NCBI GenBank assembly: GCA_020532085.1
Contig: JAJBAV010000010.1
Location: 1 to 64,000 of the forward strand
DNA: 64,000 bases
DNA from: Candidatus Cloacimonadota bacterium
Lineage (GTDB): Bacteria > Cloacimonadota > Cloacimonadia > Cloacimonadales > Cloacimonadaceae
Reading direction: 5' to 3'
Below the pieces are notes generated by a model that had not been told where the DNA came from, did not search any database, and saw only the letters and a program-made list of their open reading frames with translations. This document shows, piece after piece, positions 38,372 through 50,300 of the stretch (its first letter is position 1; each line of letters begins with the position of its first letter). The position numbers and the translations under genes are program-made.

Positions 38372-40336
38372 TTACATTTGCAGCAGGATCTCCACTCTGC
38401 GGCTCTTGCTGAGCGCGGAGGGTTCATACTGGGGATCCAGGGTGCGGGTGTTGCCGTAGGCTTTCCAGGAGATCCTTTTTTTGGCGATGCCTTTGTTGAT
38501 CAGATAATCGGCCACAGCCCGGGCGCGTCTTTCAGAAAGATCTTTGTTGTCGGCCGCGGAGCCAGGTTCCCAGGCATGCCCGAAGAGCTTGACCTTCAGG
38601 TCCTGATTGGTGAGCAGGCTCATCACCAGGAGGTCCAGTTCCGCGGTGGCCTTGGCTGCCAACTCGGCGCTGCCGTTTTCGAAGAGGATGTCAGGCAGGC
38701 TGAGGCTGCCCTTTTTCTCCATTTTTTGCAGCACGATGTCCAGCCTCAAAGCGGTTGAACCTTCTTCCGGCCTGATCTCCTGGCTGTGAACCAGGTAGCC
38801 GGGAGTGCTTACCAGCGCGGAATAAACCGCTGCGGGAGGCAGGGTGCCCAGGAAATTACCCAGGGAATTGGTGTTCAGCACCTCCAGATTGCGTTGGTTT
38901 TCAGTTTCGCTGTTGATCTGCACTTCGGCCGCCACAGGGTTGCCGAACTGATCGAGCACGGAACCTTCGATCCGCACCAAAACCGGCTGGACGGGTTCCG
39001 CGGGAAGTTCGAAGCTCTGGGGCTCCCGGCCCAGCGGGGCGGGCACAAAATCCGGTTTGGGCAGTCCCTGCCTGATGGTTTCCAGGCTCTCGTCGATGCG
39101 CGAAAAGATCGTTTCGGCGTCCGCGGGTTGCCTCTGGGCCGGCACCACGTATTCGATATCCACGTTGCGAACGGAACCGTCCGCTTCACGAAGGAGATAG
39201 CTGGTGGGCGTGGCGAGCGCGAAATTGATCTGGTAGATCTTTTCGAAACCGCTCACCTGGCGGTCGGAACTCATATAGCCTTCGTTGCTGCCGCGGGCGT
39301 GGTAGAAATAGCGGTCGTTGCGGGTGGAATTAACGGGCAGGCCCAGGTTTTCGGGCACAGACCAGTCCTGCCAGTTGGTGCCGATGCGGTAAGCCTTGAA
39401 GAGGTCGTATCCGCCGAAGCCGGGATGGCCGCGGGAAGAGAAATAGAGGGTCCTGCCATCCCAGTCCAGGAAAGGTGTTTGTTCGTTTTCCGCCGTGTTG
39501 ATCTGCGGTCCCAGGTTTTGGGGCTGGGTCCAGATGCCGCCGATCTTTTCGCTTACATAGATGTCAGTTCCGCCATAGCCGCCTTCGCGGGAAGAGGCGA
39601 AAAAGAGCAGCCGGTCGCGAAAGACCATGGGGTGCGTTTCCACCTGCGAGGAATTGAGCTGCGAGATGTTTTGGGGTTGAAACCATTTGTCGGTGCGGGG
39701 CACGAAATAGATATCGCCGTCACGTTTGTTGGCTTCATAATTGCCAAAGATCCAGGCTCCCTGGGGATCCGCGGAAAAGCTGCCAAAAGCTTCGTTCTTG
39801 TCAGTGGAAAGAGCTTCCACCAGCTCCGGCTGGCCAAATCCGGATCGGACGATCTCCACGCGCCAGACGTTTTCCTTGCCTTTCCTGGCCGGACGGAGGG
39901 ATGTGAAATAGAGATATTTTCCCTCGGGATCGAGGATGGCGCCGTAATCGGAATTGCGGCTGTTTACATAATCCGGCAGGGGGCGGATGTTCACCCGGCT
40001 GAAGATCTTTTTCTGGCGCTGCACGATGCGCAGGTAGCTGTCCACCTGGGCCTGATACTCCGAATCTCCGGAAGACCTGTATTGATCGAACCACCGCATC
40101 GCGCTGGCGGTATCGGCCACGGCGATGTGCAGCCTGCCCAGCCAGTAATGATACTCTGGCACCTTGCCGTCGGCGGAGCGGTCCGCGCTCAAAAATTCCC
40201 GGATGGCCCGGTCATATTCGCCGCGTTGGTAATACTCCAGGCCCTCCTGCGCGTAGCGCGAGCCCGGAGCCCTGATCTGGCCGAAGGCCAAGGCTGACAA
40301 GCCGATCAGCAGCAGACAGATCGCTGTTTTTTTCAT
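38372..40336 (-). CDS. PorE-like outer-membrane-associated protein (TPR, PD40, OmpA)
   Basis: A 654-aa protein: signal peptide (TAICLLLIGLSALAFGQ), TPR-like repeats (~25-110), PD40/TolB-like beta-propeller repeats (GKYLYFTSLRP, DRLLFFASSREGGYGGTDIY, GRTLYFSSRGHPGFGGYDLF), a carboxypeptidase regulatory-like domain (~460-540), and a C-terminal OmpA-like peptidoglycan-binding domain (LFGHAWEPGS...NKDLSERRARAVADYL). This domain order matches PorE of the type IX secretion system. The ATG at 40336 has GGAG at good spacing. It lies last in a likely operon with the PorV-like gene and the giant protein. Confidence 0.8.
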   Translation of the reverse strand: MKKTAICLLLIGLSALAFGQIRAPGSRYAQEGLEYYQRGEYDRAIREFLSADRSADGKVPEYHYWLGRLHIAVADTASAMRWFDQYRSSGDSEYQAQVDSYLRIVQRQKKIFSRVNIRPLPDYVNSRNSDYGAILDPEGKYLYFTSLRPARKGKENVWRVEIVRSGFGQPELVEALSTDKNEAFGSFSADPQGAWIFGNYEANKRDGDIYFVPRTDKWFQPQNISQLNSSQVETHPMVFRDRLLFFASSREGGYGGTDIYVSEKIGGIWTQPQNLGPQINTAENEQTPFLDWDGRTLYFSSRGHPGFGGYDLFKAYRIGTNWQDWSVPENLGLPVNSTRNDRYFYHARGSNEGYMSSDRQVSGFEKIYQINFALATPTSYLLREADGSVRNVDIEYVVPAQRQPADAETIFSRIDESLETIRQGLPKPDFVPAPLGREPQSFELPAEPVQPVLVRIEGSVLDQFGNPVAAEVQINSETENQRNLEVLNTNSLGNFLGTLPPAAVYSALVSTPGYLVHSQEIRPEEGSTALRLDIVLQKMEKKGSLSLPDILFENGSAELAAKATAELDLLVMSLLTNQDLKVKLFGHAWEPGSAADNKDLSERRARAVADYLINKGIAKKRISWKAYGNTRTLDPQYEPSALSKSRRVEILLQM

Positions 40337-40352
40337 CACCGCTCCCATGGGG

Positions 40353-41315
40353 TCAGAACCTCAGGATGAGGGACAGAATGTGGTCGTTGCCGAAAACCTC
40401 GTGGTTGTTGTAGCGGAACACATAGTCGAGCTGGAAATTGCGCAGCTTGATCCCGGTTCCGGCGGAAAGCCGGCCCCGGTTATAGCCCAGGCGCAATCCG
40501 GTTTGCAGGGTGGAAAGCGTTTCCTCCCAGGAACTCTGCTCGCTCACGGAGACCACGGACAGCTTGGAATCCGCCTCGGGATCGCTGCCTATTGAGGTCC
40601 AATACTCGGCCCCGAAACAGAAGTAGGGGTCTTCGTCCTTTTCCAGTTTGGCATCGGCCGCCAGGGTCAGGCCTTTCAGCGGATACGCCGCCAAGCCTGC
40701 CGAGATCTGATAAGGGATCGTGGCGTCGTCGAATTTGCCATACAGGTCGCGAGCCATCGCCCCCACCTCCAGATACTGGTTGATGTCAAGTTTCGCGCCG
40801 AGGTCCACTCCATATCCGGACAGCGTTTCGCCGTCCAGAGTGCTCAGATAGAATTTGGGGCTGAGGCCAAAGCTGAATATGCCCACGCTGTTGGCATAGC
40901 TAAGCGTGAAGTTGTTTTCGCTGTCGGAGAAAGTGCCGGTGGGGTTTCCGTTGTCGTCGTAGCCGTCGATGTCCAGAACGTTCGCGTTCACCCAGGACAG
41001 CCCCAGCGCGCCGAAACCGAAGCGGTTGCCGAAGGACGCGTAGTTGTGGCTGCGGTTGTAGCCCATGTTCACATTGATCATGGTGCCCACCTCGAAATCC
41101 TTCATCCGCGTCAACCCGGCCGGGTTCCAGTAGCCGGACACGATGTCGTTGGTTACGGTGGAGCCGGCCTCGCCCATGGCGATAACCCTGGCGCCGACTC
41201 CCATGCGGGAATAGGCCAGCAGCGAGTTGTTCATGCCCTGGGCGGAGAGGGATGTGGCGGCAAGCGCAAGCAAGACCACAGGCAGGATAAGGTTCATAAT
41301 GTTTCTCGTTTTCAT
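40353..41315 (-). CDS. PorV/PorQ-like outer-membrane beta-barrel protein
   Basis: A 320-aa protein with a signal peptide ending near SLSAQG and the family opening GVGARVIAMGEAGSTVTNDIVSGYWNPAGL (first 20 residues of that stretch diagnostic), followed by alternating beta-strands and a final aromatic residue (ILRF), as in FadL-like barrels. PorV carries type IX substrates to the surface in Bacteroidetes; the same is inferred here. It starts 10 bp after the giant gene. Confidence 0.82.
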   Translation of the reverse strand: MKTRNIMNLILPVVLLALAATSLSAQGMNNSLLAYSRMGVGARVIAMGEAGSTVTNDIVSGYWNPAGLTRMKDFEVGTMINVNMGYNRSHNYASFGNRFGFGALGLSWVNANVLDIDGYDDNGNPTGTFSDSENNFTLSYANSVGIFSFGLSPKFYLSTLDGETLSGYGVDLGAKLDINQYLEVGAMARDLYGKFDDATIPYQISAGLAAYPLKGLTLAADAKLEKDEDPYFCFGAEYWTSIGSDPEADSKLSVVSVSEQSSWEETLSTLQTGLRLGYNRGRLSAGTGIKLRNFQLDYVFRYNNHEVFGNDHILSLILRF

Positions 41316-41325
41316 CTTTGCCTCC

Positions 41326-44300
41326 TTATTTGACCGCGATCTTGATCACGCGTTCGGACCTGTTCACGCCGTCGTTGGCGACCACACGGGCAAAATAGGT
41401 TCCCCGGCCGACTTTGGCACCGGAGGTGTTTCTGAGATTCCAGGGAATCCTGATCTGATTTGAATTCTGGGGCGGTTCAGTGATGGTCCGGACCTTTTTG
41501 CCGGCAAAATCGTAGATCGAAACGGTGAGGGTGACGTTGTTGTTGCGGTTGAGGATCACCACGATCTCGGTCTGCTCCATGGCGGGATTCGGCCAGGCGT
41601 ATGAGGCGTCGCTGATATCCAGGTCCTGCGACTGGTAGTATTCCACGGTGGAAGCGCTGGCCGGGCTTTCAGCCCCGTCGTACACCGCGGTAACGTAATA
41701 CTCGTAGGAAACGTCCATTTCGATGCTGTAGTCGTCGAAGTAATAGTTACCGTCCACCTGGGTGTTCACCAGAGCGGTGTTGATCTGGGTGTAGGCCGTT
41801 TCCGCCAGTTTGCGGCGGTAAACGTTGAAGCCGTCCAGACCTTTGCCCGCCCCGGGCAGGTTCCACAACACGCGGATGTAACCGGCATAGCTGAAACCAC
41901 GCACATCCACCGGCGCGGAGAAGATGGTGTAAGTGGCGCTGGCCGCCGGGCTGGGGGTCCAGTCGGTTTTGAAGGCCCGGGCCGTGATCACGAAGTTCTG
42001 AGCGTAGTTGGGCACGATCACGGGATCGGTGTAGAGCTCGGATGCAGCCGTGGGATCGCTGCCGTCCGTGGTGTAGCGGATCTCGGCACCCTCGGTGGGA
42101 GACGAGACCACCACGAAGACCGGCGCGCCGTAAGTGCCTCCCGGAGGTGAGAATACTGGCGGGGAAACCGTTCCGGTTATGGTGTAAACAGCGGTTTGGG
42201 TTTCCGAGGGGATCCAGCCGTCGGCAAAGCCCCTGACCTTGAGGGTGGTAGTGGCATTTTGCGGCAGGGTGATCGGCGCTGTGTAAGCCGCCGAATAAAC
42301 CGTGGGCTCTGTTCCGTCCGTTGTGTAACGGACGGTGGCGTTCGCCGGCAGGGTGGCCGCGGCCAGGGTTACGCTTTGCGAGGTTTGGTAGGTTCCGGGT
42401 TCTGGACTGAACATGGCTTGCGGCAGCTGCACCTGGCCCGTCACGTTGTATACGCCGCTTTGTACCACGCTGGGCAGCCAGCCGGTTTTGTAAGCGCGGA
42501 GCTTGATCGTGTAACCGATGGAGTTCAGGCCAATGTTTACAGGAGCCGTGAACTCTGGCGAACTTTCGGTGGGATTGGTTCCGTCCGTGGTGTAGCGGAT
42601 CGTTCCGCCGGCAGGGTTGGTGCCGCCGGAGGGGCTTACGCTGATGGGTTCTGTGTAAGTTCCCGGAGCGGGATCCAGATAAGGCGGCAGCAGCTGCATC
42701 TGACCCGTGAGTTGATACAGCGCGGTATAGGTCGGGCTGGGAAGGTAGTCCTGTTTGGCCGCCTTGACCTTGAGGGTATAATCGCCGGGAGCGGTGAGTT
42801 GGATCGGTTGGGTGTAATGCGTTGATGACGATTCGGGCTCAGTGCCGTCCAGAGTATAGAGCAGCGTTGCTCCGGCGGGCACGGTCTGCGTGTTCAACAC
42901 CACCATGATATCCGAGGCATAGGTTCCGGCAACCGGGGTGAAGACAGGATCGGGAATGGTGGCTGTTCCAGTGAAGGTGTAATTGGCAACATACACAGGG
43001 CTGGGGGTCCAATTGGTGGCGTAGGCCCTTGCGCGCATTTCGATGTTGGTGAACAGCGGGAACTGCATCGGCGCGGTGTAGAGGTCTGAAGCCGGCGTGG
43101 GGTCAGTGCCGTCGATTGTGTAGCGAATCTGGGCTCCGGCGGGAACCACGTTGCTACTGATGCTTACTGTCTGCACAGTGGCATAGGTGCCGGGGATGGG
43201 ATCGAAGACCGGCGCCTGGATACTGGCCTGGCCGGTGATGGTGTAGGTCGCGGTATGGGTGGCGCTGGCGATCCAGTCTGTCTTGAAGGCTTTCACCTTA
43301 AAAGTGGTGTTGCTGTTCAAAGGCAGGCTGAGCGGGGCAGTGTACATTGTGGAAGAAGCCGTGGGTTCCGTGCCGTCGGTGGTGTAGCGGATGGTCGCGT
43401 CAGCCGGGATAGTTTCGGAGATCGTGATGATTTGTCCGGTCTGGTAGATCCCTTCGGGGGGGGTGAACACCGGAGTCTGGAACACGATCTGGCCGGTGAT
43501 CACGTAGGTGGCGGTGGCAGTCGCGCTGGGGGTCCAGTCGATCTTGAAGGCTTTCACGCTGATCGTGGTCGTGCTGTTCAGGGGCAGATTGATCGGCGCG
43601 GTGTAAGCCGGGGAATTCTCCGTGGGCACCGAGCCATCCAGAGTGTAGCGAAGGGTGGCGCCAGTGGGTGTGGTGTTCGTGTTCAGCGCTACCGTTTGCG
43701 CGGCTTGGTAAGTTCCAGCGGCGGGCGTGAAGACCTGGGCCGGCAATTGCACCTGGCCGGTGACGGTGTAAGTGGCGGAATAGACCTGGCTGGGGGCCCA
43801 GCCGGTGAGGAAGGCCATGGCTTTCACCGTCATTGTGGTGCTCAGCGAAACGATGATCGGAGTTGTGTAGATCGGCGAAGAGGCTGTTGGAGTGCTGCCG
43901 TCGGTGGTGTAACGCACCGTTCCTCCCGCCGGACTGGTGGTGGTGTTGATCACCACCGACTGGGCGGTTTGATAGGTCCCGGCAGCTGGCGTGAATACGG
44001 GTTCCAGGATGCTGAGCGCTCCCGTGATATTATAGGTGGCGCTGTAGGTGGGGCTGGGAGTCCAGTTGGTGAGATAGGCCTTCACCTTGACCGTGGTCTG
44101 CGAACCCAAGGCCAGTTGGATCGCGGTGGTGTAGATCGGCGAACTCGCAGTGGGCTCTGTTCCGTCCAGGGTAAAGCGCAAAGTCGCGCCGGCCGGGGTG
44201 GTGAGCGTGTTCAGGGTTACCACTTGCGCCGTTTGGTAGGTGCCCGCGGGAGGTGTGAAGACCGGTTCAGAGATCGAGACCTGGCCGGTGACGGTGAAGA

Positions 44301-47300
44301 CACCGGTGTGGATCTGGCTGGGTTGCCAGTTCGCGGCGTAGGCACGCACCCGGATGGTCACGCTCTGGCCGTTGCTCACCTGGATGGGGGTGCCGTAAAC
44401 CGGCGAACTTTCGTTCGGGTCGCTGCCGTCCAGGGTATAGCGCAAAGTCGCGCCCGCAGGGATGGTGGTGGTGTTGATCACCACAGCCTGCGGCGAAGTG
44501 TATAGTCCCGGGCTGGGAGTGAATACCGGCAGGGTGATGGTCACAGCGCCGGTGGTGGTGTAGTTTCCGGTCTGGATGGCGCTGGGCGTCCAGTTGGCTT
44601 TGAAGGCCCGCACTTTCAGGGTCAGTGAGGTTTCCAGGGGCAGGTTGATCGGGGCGGTGTACTGCGGGGAAAGCTCGGTGGGATCGCTACCGTCGGTGGT
44701 GTAGCGCACCACCGCGTCCGTCGGGATGGTGCCGTTCACCGTGATCTGCTGGGCCGTGGCGTAAACTCCTGGCGCGGGAGAAAACACCGGCGTCTGGAAG
44801 ACCACCTGGCCTGTGATCAGATATGTAGCGGTCGCCGTGGTGCTGGGGATCCAGTTATCGCGGAAACCTTTCACTTTTATCGTGGTGCTGCTGCCCAAAC
44901 CCAGCTGGATGGGAACCGTGTAAGCTGGTGAGAACTGGCTGGGCTCGCTGCCGTCCAGGGTATAGCGCAAAGTCGCGCCCGCGGGGGTGGTGTTGGTGTT
45001 CAGCGTTATCGCCTGGGCTGTCTGGTAGGTCCCGCCGGCAGGTGAGAAAACCTGGGACGGAAGCTGCACCTGGCCGGTTACTGTGTAGGTTGAGGAATAC
45101 ACCTGGCTGGGGGCCCAACCCGCCAGGAAAGCCACGGCTTTGATGGTGGTGGTGGTGTTCAGGGGAATGCCGATCGGGGTAAGATACTGCGGCGAGGAGG
45201 CTGTGGGGGTGCTTCCGTCAGTTGTGTAGCGCACCGTTCCCCCGGCAGGCATGGTGGCGGTGTTGATCACCACAGACTGAGCTGTCTGATAAGTTCCGCC
45301 AGCCGGAGTGAACACGGGCTCGACGATGCTGAGGGCGCCGGTGATGTTGTAGGTGGCGCTGTAAGTTTGGCTGGGCAGCCAGTTGGTGAGATAAGCCTTG
45401 ACCTTGATGGTGGTCATGGTGCCCAAAGCAAGTTGGATGGCGGTGCTGTAAACCGGAGAGCTGGCGCTGGGCTCGCTGCCGTCCAGGGTGTAGCGCAAAG
45501 TCGCTCCAGCCGGCATGGTGAGGGTGTTCAGCGTTACCACTTGCGCGGTCTGGTAGGTTCCTTCCGGCGGAGTGAACACCGGTTGGGCGATCGTCACCTG
45601 GCCGGTTACGGTGTAAACTCCGGTGTGGATCAGGCTCGGCTGCCAGTTGGCGGCATAGGCCCGCACCCGGATGGTGACCGTCTGGCCATTGCCGACCTGG
45701 ATGGGATCACTGTAAACTGGAGAGAATTCATTCGGGTCACTGCCGTCCAGCGTATAGTGCAAGGCCGCTCCGGTTGGGATGGTGGCGGTGTTGATCACCA
45801 CGGCCTGCGGCGATGTATAGAGCCCCGGAGCGGGCGTGAACACCGGCAGGGTGATGGTCACGGCGCCGGTGGTGGTGTAGTTTCCAGTGTGGATCTCGCT
45901 GGGTGTCCAGTTGGCTTTGAAAGCCCTCACTTTCAGGGTAAGCGAAGTTTCCAGGGGCAGATTGATCGGATCGGTGTACTGCGGGGAAAGCTCGGTGGGA
46001 TCGGTGCCGTCGATGGTGTAGCGGACAATGGCATCAGCAGGCAGGGTGTCGTTCACATGGATCTGCTGCGCTGTGGTATAGACTCCGGGGGCGGGTGTGA
46101 ACACCGGGGTGAGGAATGCCACCTGGCCGGTGATCACATAGGTCGCGGAAGCCGTTTCACTGGGCGTCCAGTCGGTCCGGAACCCTTTCACTTTGATGGT
46201 TGTGGTGCTGTTAGTTCCCAACTGGATGGGATTGGTGTAGGCTGGTGAGAACTGGCTGGGCTCGCTGCCGTCCAGGGTGTAGCGCAAAGTGGCGTCCGTG
46301 GGCAACAGAGGCGGGTTGATGCTGATCGCCTGGGCCGTCTGATAGGTCCCGGCGGGCGGAGCGAAGAGCACTGTGGGCAGGGTCACCTGTCCCGTCATCA
46401 CGTAGGTGGAGCTGTAAAGCGGACTGGGGATCCAGTTTTCCCTAAAAGCCCTGGCTTTAAGCGTGACCGTCTGATTCAGGCTCAGATCGATGGGACCGTC
46501 ATAAATCTCTGAAGTGCTGGTGGGATCGTTGCCGTCGGTGGTGTAGCGGATGATGGCATCCGCGGGGATGGGGGTGTTGATCGCCACGGTTTGCGGGCTG
46601 GTGTACACACCGGAGGTAAGGCTGAAGACCGGAGGCGTGATGATCACCTGGCCGGTAACGGTGTAGCTTTCGTGGGTGGTGGTGCTCGGTTGCCATCCGG
46701 CTTTGAAAGCCTTGGCATTGATGGTCACCGTGCTGTTCAGCTGCACAACTATCGCCGTGGTGTAAAGTTCGGAATCCTCATCCGGCTCGCTGCCGTCAGT
46801 TGTATAATGGATGGTCGCTCCGGCGGTGGCGGTGGTCAGGACCACGGGTGTGGCCTGCGTGTAGATGCCGCCGGCGGGGCTGAAGCTCACGTCAGCCACG
46901 GTGCCGGTCACGTTGTAGCTCGCGGATACCACCGGGCTGGGGTTCCAGCCGTCGCGGTAGGCAATGGCCTGGATGAAGAGGTTGGTGTCGGAAGGTATGT
47001 TGATCGGGGCCAGATACTCTGTCCCTTGCGTGGGAGTGGGCACCGAACCGTCTGTGGTGTAGCGGATCTGAGCGTTTTCCGTGGTGGTGGATATGCTCAG
47101 GTCGATGGGCTGGTAATAGGTTCCGGAGGGATGGGAAAACATCGGCGCCGCCACTTCCGGAACGATGATATTGATCACATAGCTGGCGTTGGAGATCAGC
47201 GAGGTGTTCATCCCCGTCTTGAAGGCGATGGCCTTGATCGTGGTGGTCTGGGAGATGTTAACCGGGCTCAGATAAAGGTTACCCACGGTCTCGGAAGGCT

Positions 47301-50300
47301 CGGTGCCGTCAAGGGTGTAGCGGATCGAGGCCTCCGGGGTCTGGGTGCTGATGGTCACCTGCACAGGTTCGCTGTAGATACCGGCGGGGGGCGCGAAAAC
47401 AGGCGTCTCCACCGTTTCGATCGGGATCACGATCACATACTGCACGGTGGTGATCGGCGAAGGATCGTAGCCGTCCTTGAAGCCGCGGGCCTTGATGATC
47501 ACGTTGTTGGACACCGTGAAACTGCCTGTGTAAACCGTGCCGTTGTCCAGCGCTGGATCCGTGCCGTTGGTGGTGTACACCAGCGTCGCTTCCGGTGTGG
47601 CGGTGGAGATGGTCACGGTCTGGACCGTGTTATACACTCCGCTGGGCGGCTGGATCACCGGCGTGGCCACATCCGGCAGCGGGATGTTGATGTCGAAGGT
47701 CGCGCTGGTGATGGCGGAGGGATACCAGTTGGTTTTGTCTGCCACGGCCTTCAGCTCCAGATCGTGGTCCACCAGCACCGGGATGAAGGGATTGTATGCC
47801 GGGCTGCTTCCCGGAACGGGATCGCTGCCGTCCAGGGTGTAATAGATCTGCGCGTCGGGGGTTATGGTGCTCAGGGTCACGTTCTGGTTGGAAGTGAAAG
47901 TGCCGCCGTTGGGAACGATGCTCACCGGGCTGGCGAAGAAATTGTAGGTCGCGCTGCTGATGTTGGACGGCAGCCAGTTGGCGCGGTAAGCCCGGGCTTT
48001 CAGAACCGTGTTTTGCTGGATCAGCAGAGGGCTGCCGTAAACCAGGCCATTCGTGTCGCTCGGATCAGTACCGTTGGTGGTGTAGTAGATGGTCGAGCTG
48101 GCCGGAAGGGTGGTGATGCTCACGCTGAAGGGAGCGGTGAAATCACCCGGGGCCACTGAGAAGAGGGGATCGGACACAGGCCCGTTGATCACGTAGCTTT
48201 GGGACACAATGTTCGAACTGATCCAGTCGCTGCGGTAGGCGATGGCTTTCACTGTCGCGCTGGCCGTCAGCTCAAACGGGGCCAGATATTGGTCTCCATA
48301 CTCCGGGGTGGGATTCGAGCCGTCCAGCGTATAGCGGATGCTGGCGCCGGCTGTGCCCACGCTCATCGAGATGGTTTGCGCCGCGGCGAAGCTGCCGCCG
48401 GAAGGCGTGATCACCGGATTGCTCACCACGAAGAAATACTCCGCGGTGGCCACGTCGGAATCCAGCCAGTTGTCCAGATAGGCATAGGCTTTCACCACTG
48501 TGTGGCCCTGGATAGGGAACGCCGCGGTGTAGGTGAAGCCATTCACCAGGCTGGGTTCGCTGTCGTCCAGGGTGTAGCGGATGGTGGCCGCGGCCGGGAT
48601 CACGCTGATGCTCACGGTCTGCGGGGCGTTGTAATAGCCCGCGGTGGGACTGATGATGGGCTGGCCCACCGGACCGTTGATCACATAGGAAGCCGTGGAA
48701 ACGGGGGAATCGTTCCAACCCTCCAGCCAGGCGAAAGCCCGGATGATGGTATTGGCTGAAACGGTGACCGGGCCGTCATAAACTGAACCGTTGCCTTGGG
48801 CGGGCGTGGTGCCGTCGAGGGTGTAGATGATCTGCGCTGTGGCCGGTACTGCCGACAGGGTAACGGTTTGCGCCGTGGCATACTGCCCGGAGGGCGGGTC
48901 AAAGACCGGAGCGCTCACCGTGCCGGTGATGTAGTATTGCGCGTCCGTGATCCCGCTGGGATTCCAGCCGCTTTTAAAGGCCTTGGCCCGCAGCAGCACG
49001 TCGGCAGCCACCAGCACCGGGTTCCCGGTCACGTAGGTGCTGCCGTTGCTCTGGCTGGGTTCCGTGCCGTTGGTGGTATAATAGATGGTGGCATCGGGCG
49101 GATTGACGGATATGTAAACATCCACAGGGCTGGTGTAGGTGCCGGCGCCGGGGGTGAACACCGGATTGGCGATGTTGCCGATGATGGTGTAGATGGCGCC
49201 GTAGATCTCGGAAGAACGCCAGTCCGTGCGGAAAGCCCTGGCCCGAAGGGTGGCGCTGCTGTTTATGAAGACTGGCCCTTCGTAGGTGGAGCCATAAGAC
49301 AAAGTTGGCTCCTCCCCGTCCAGAGTGTATCTGATCACGGCATCCGCGGTGGCGGAGGTGATGGTGACAGTGGTGGAAACCGAATAGGTGCCGCCGTCGG
49401 GTGTGAACACAGGCGTGGCCACTGTTCCGGTAACCTGGTAGCTGCGCTGGGCCACAGCGCTGTTGATCCAGCCGGCCTGCACGGCGATGGCTTTGATGGT
49501 GAAACTGGTCTGAAGGCCTATCTGGATGCCGGTTCCGGGGTCATAGAGGGTGGAGGCGTCCGTGGGTTCGCTGCCGTCGGTGGTATAGTGGATGGAGGCC
49601 TCAGGCGCGCCCGGAACGCTGAGGTGGACTACGATCGGATCGAAGTAGAGGCCTTCCGCGAGATCAAAGACCGGCGCGGGCAGGATGCCTATGCTGTAGG
49701 TTCCTTCCGTGATGGTGCTGGGATCCCAAAATTCCTTGAAGGCACGGGCCCGCACCTGGTGCAGTCCGTTGCCCAGGTCAACCGGTCCTTCATAGAGGAA
49801 GGACGCGCGCGTGTTCGGGGCCGGTTCGCTGCCGTCCAGGCTGTAGTAGATCACCGCGCCGTCGGTGCTGGAAGTCATCGTGAGCTGGAGCGCGGAGGAA
49901 AAGCTGCCCGGCTGGGGATCGAACACAGGCGCGGCCACGGTCCCCGTAATTGTGAAAAGGCCGGCTTGGATGTCGCTGGGATAGAGGCCGGGATACTGGG
50001 CCAGGGCCTTGATGGTGGTGGTCGCGTCGATCTGGATGGGCCCGGTGTAAAGCTGCGAAGTGCCGGGGTCCGGATCGCTGCCGTCCAGCGTGTAATAAAC
50101 CGACGCTCCGGAAGGCAGGGTGGAAGCGCTGATGCTCACAAAGATCGGAGTGGTGCTGTAGCCCGGGGCGGGATCGAACACGGTGCCATTGGCATAGGTA
50201 AGCATCACCGTCTTGCTGCGCACATCGTAGTAGTAGCTGTAGGTCTCGCTGGCCTGCCAGTCCGCAAGATAGGCCTTGAAGGTGATCCAGCTGGGGTTGG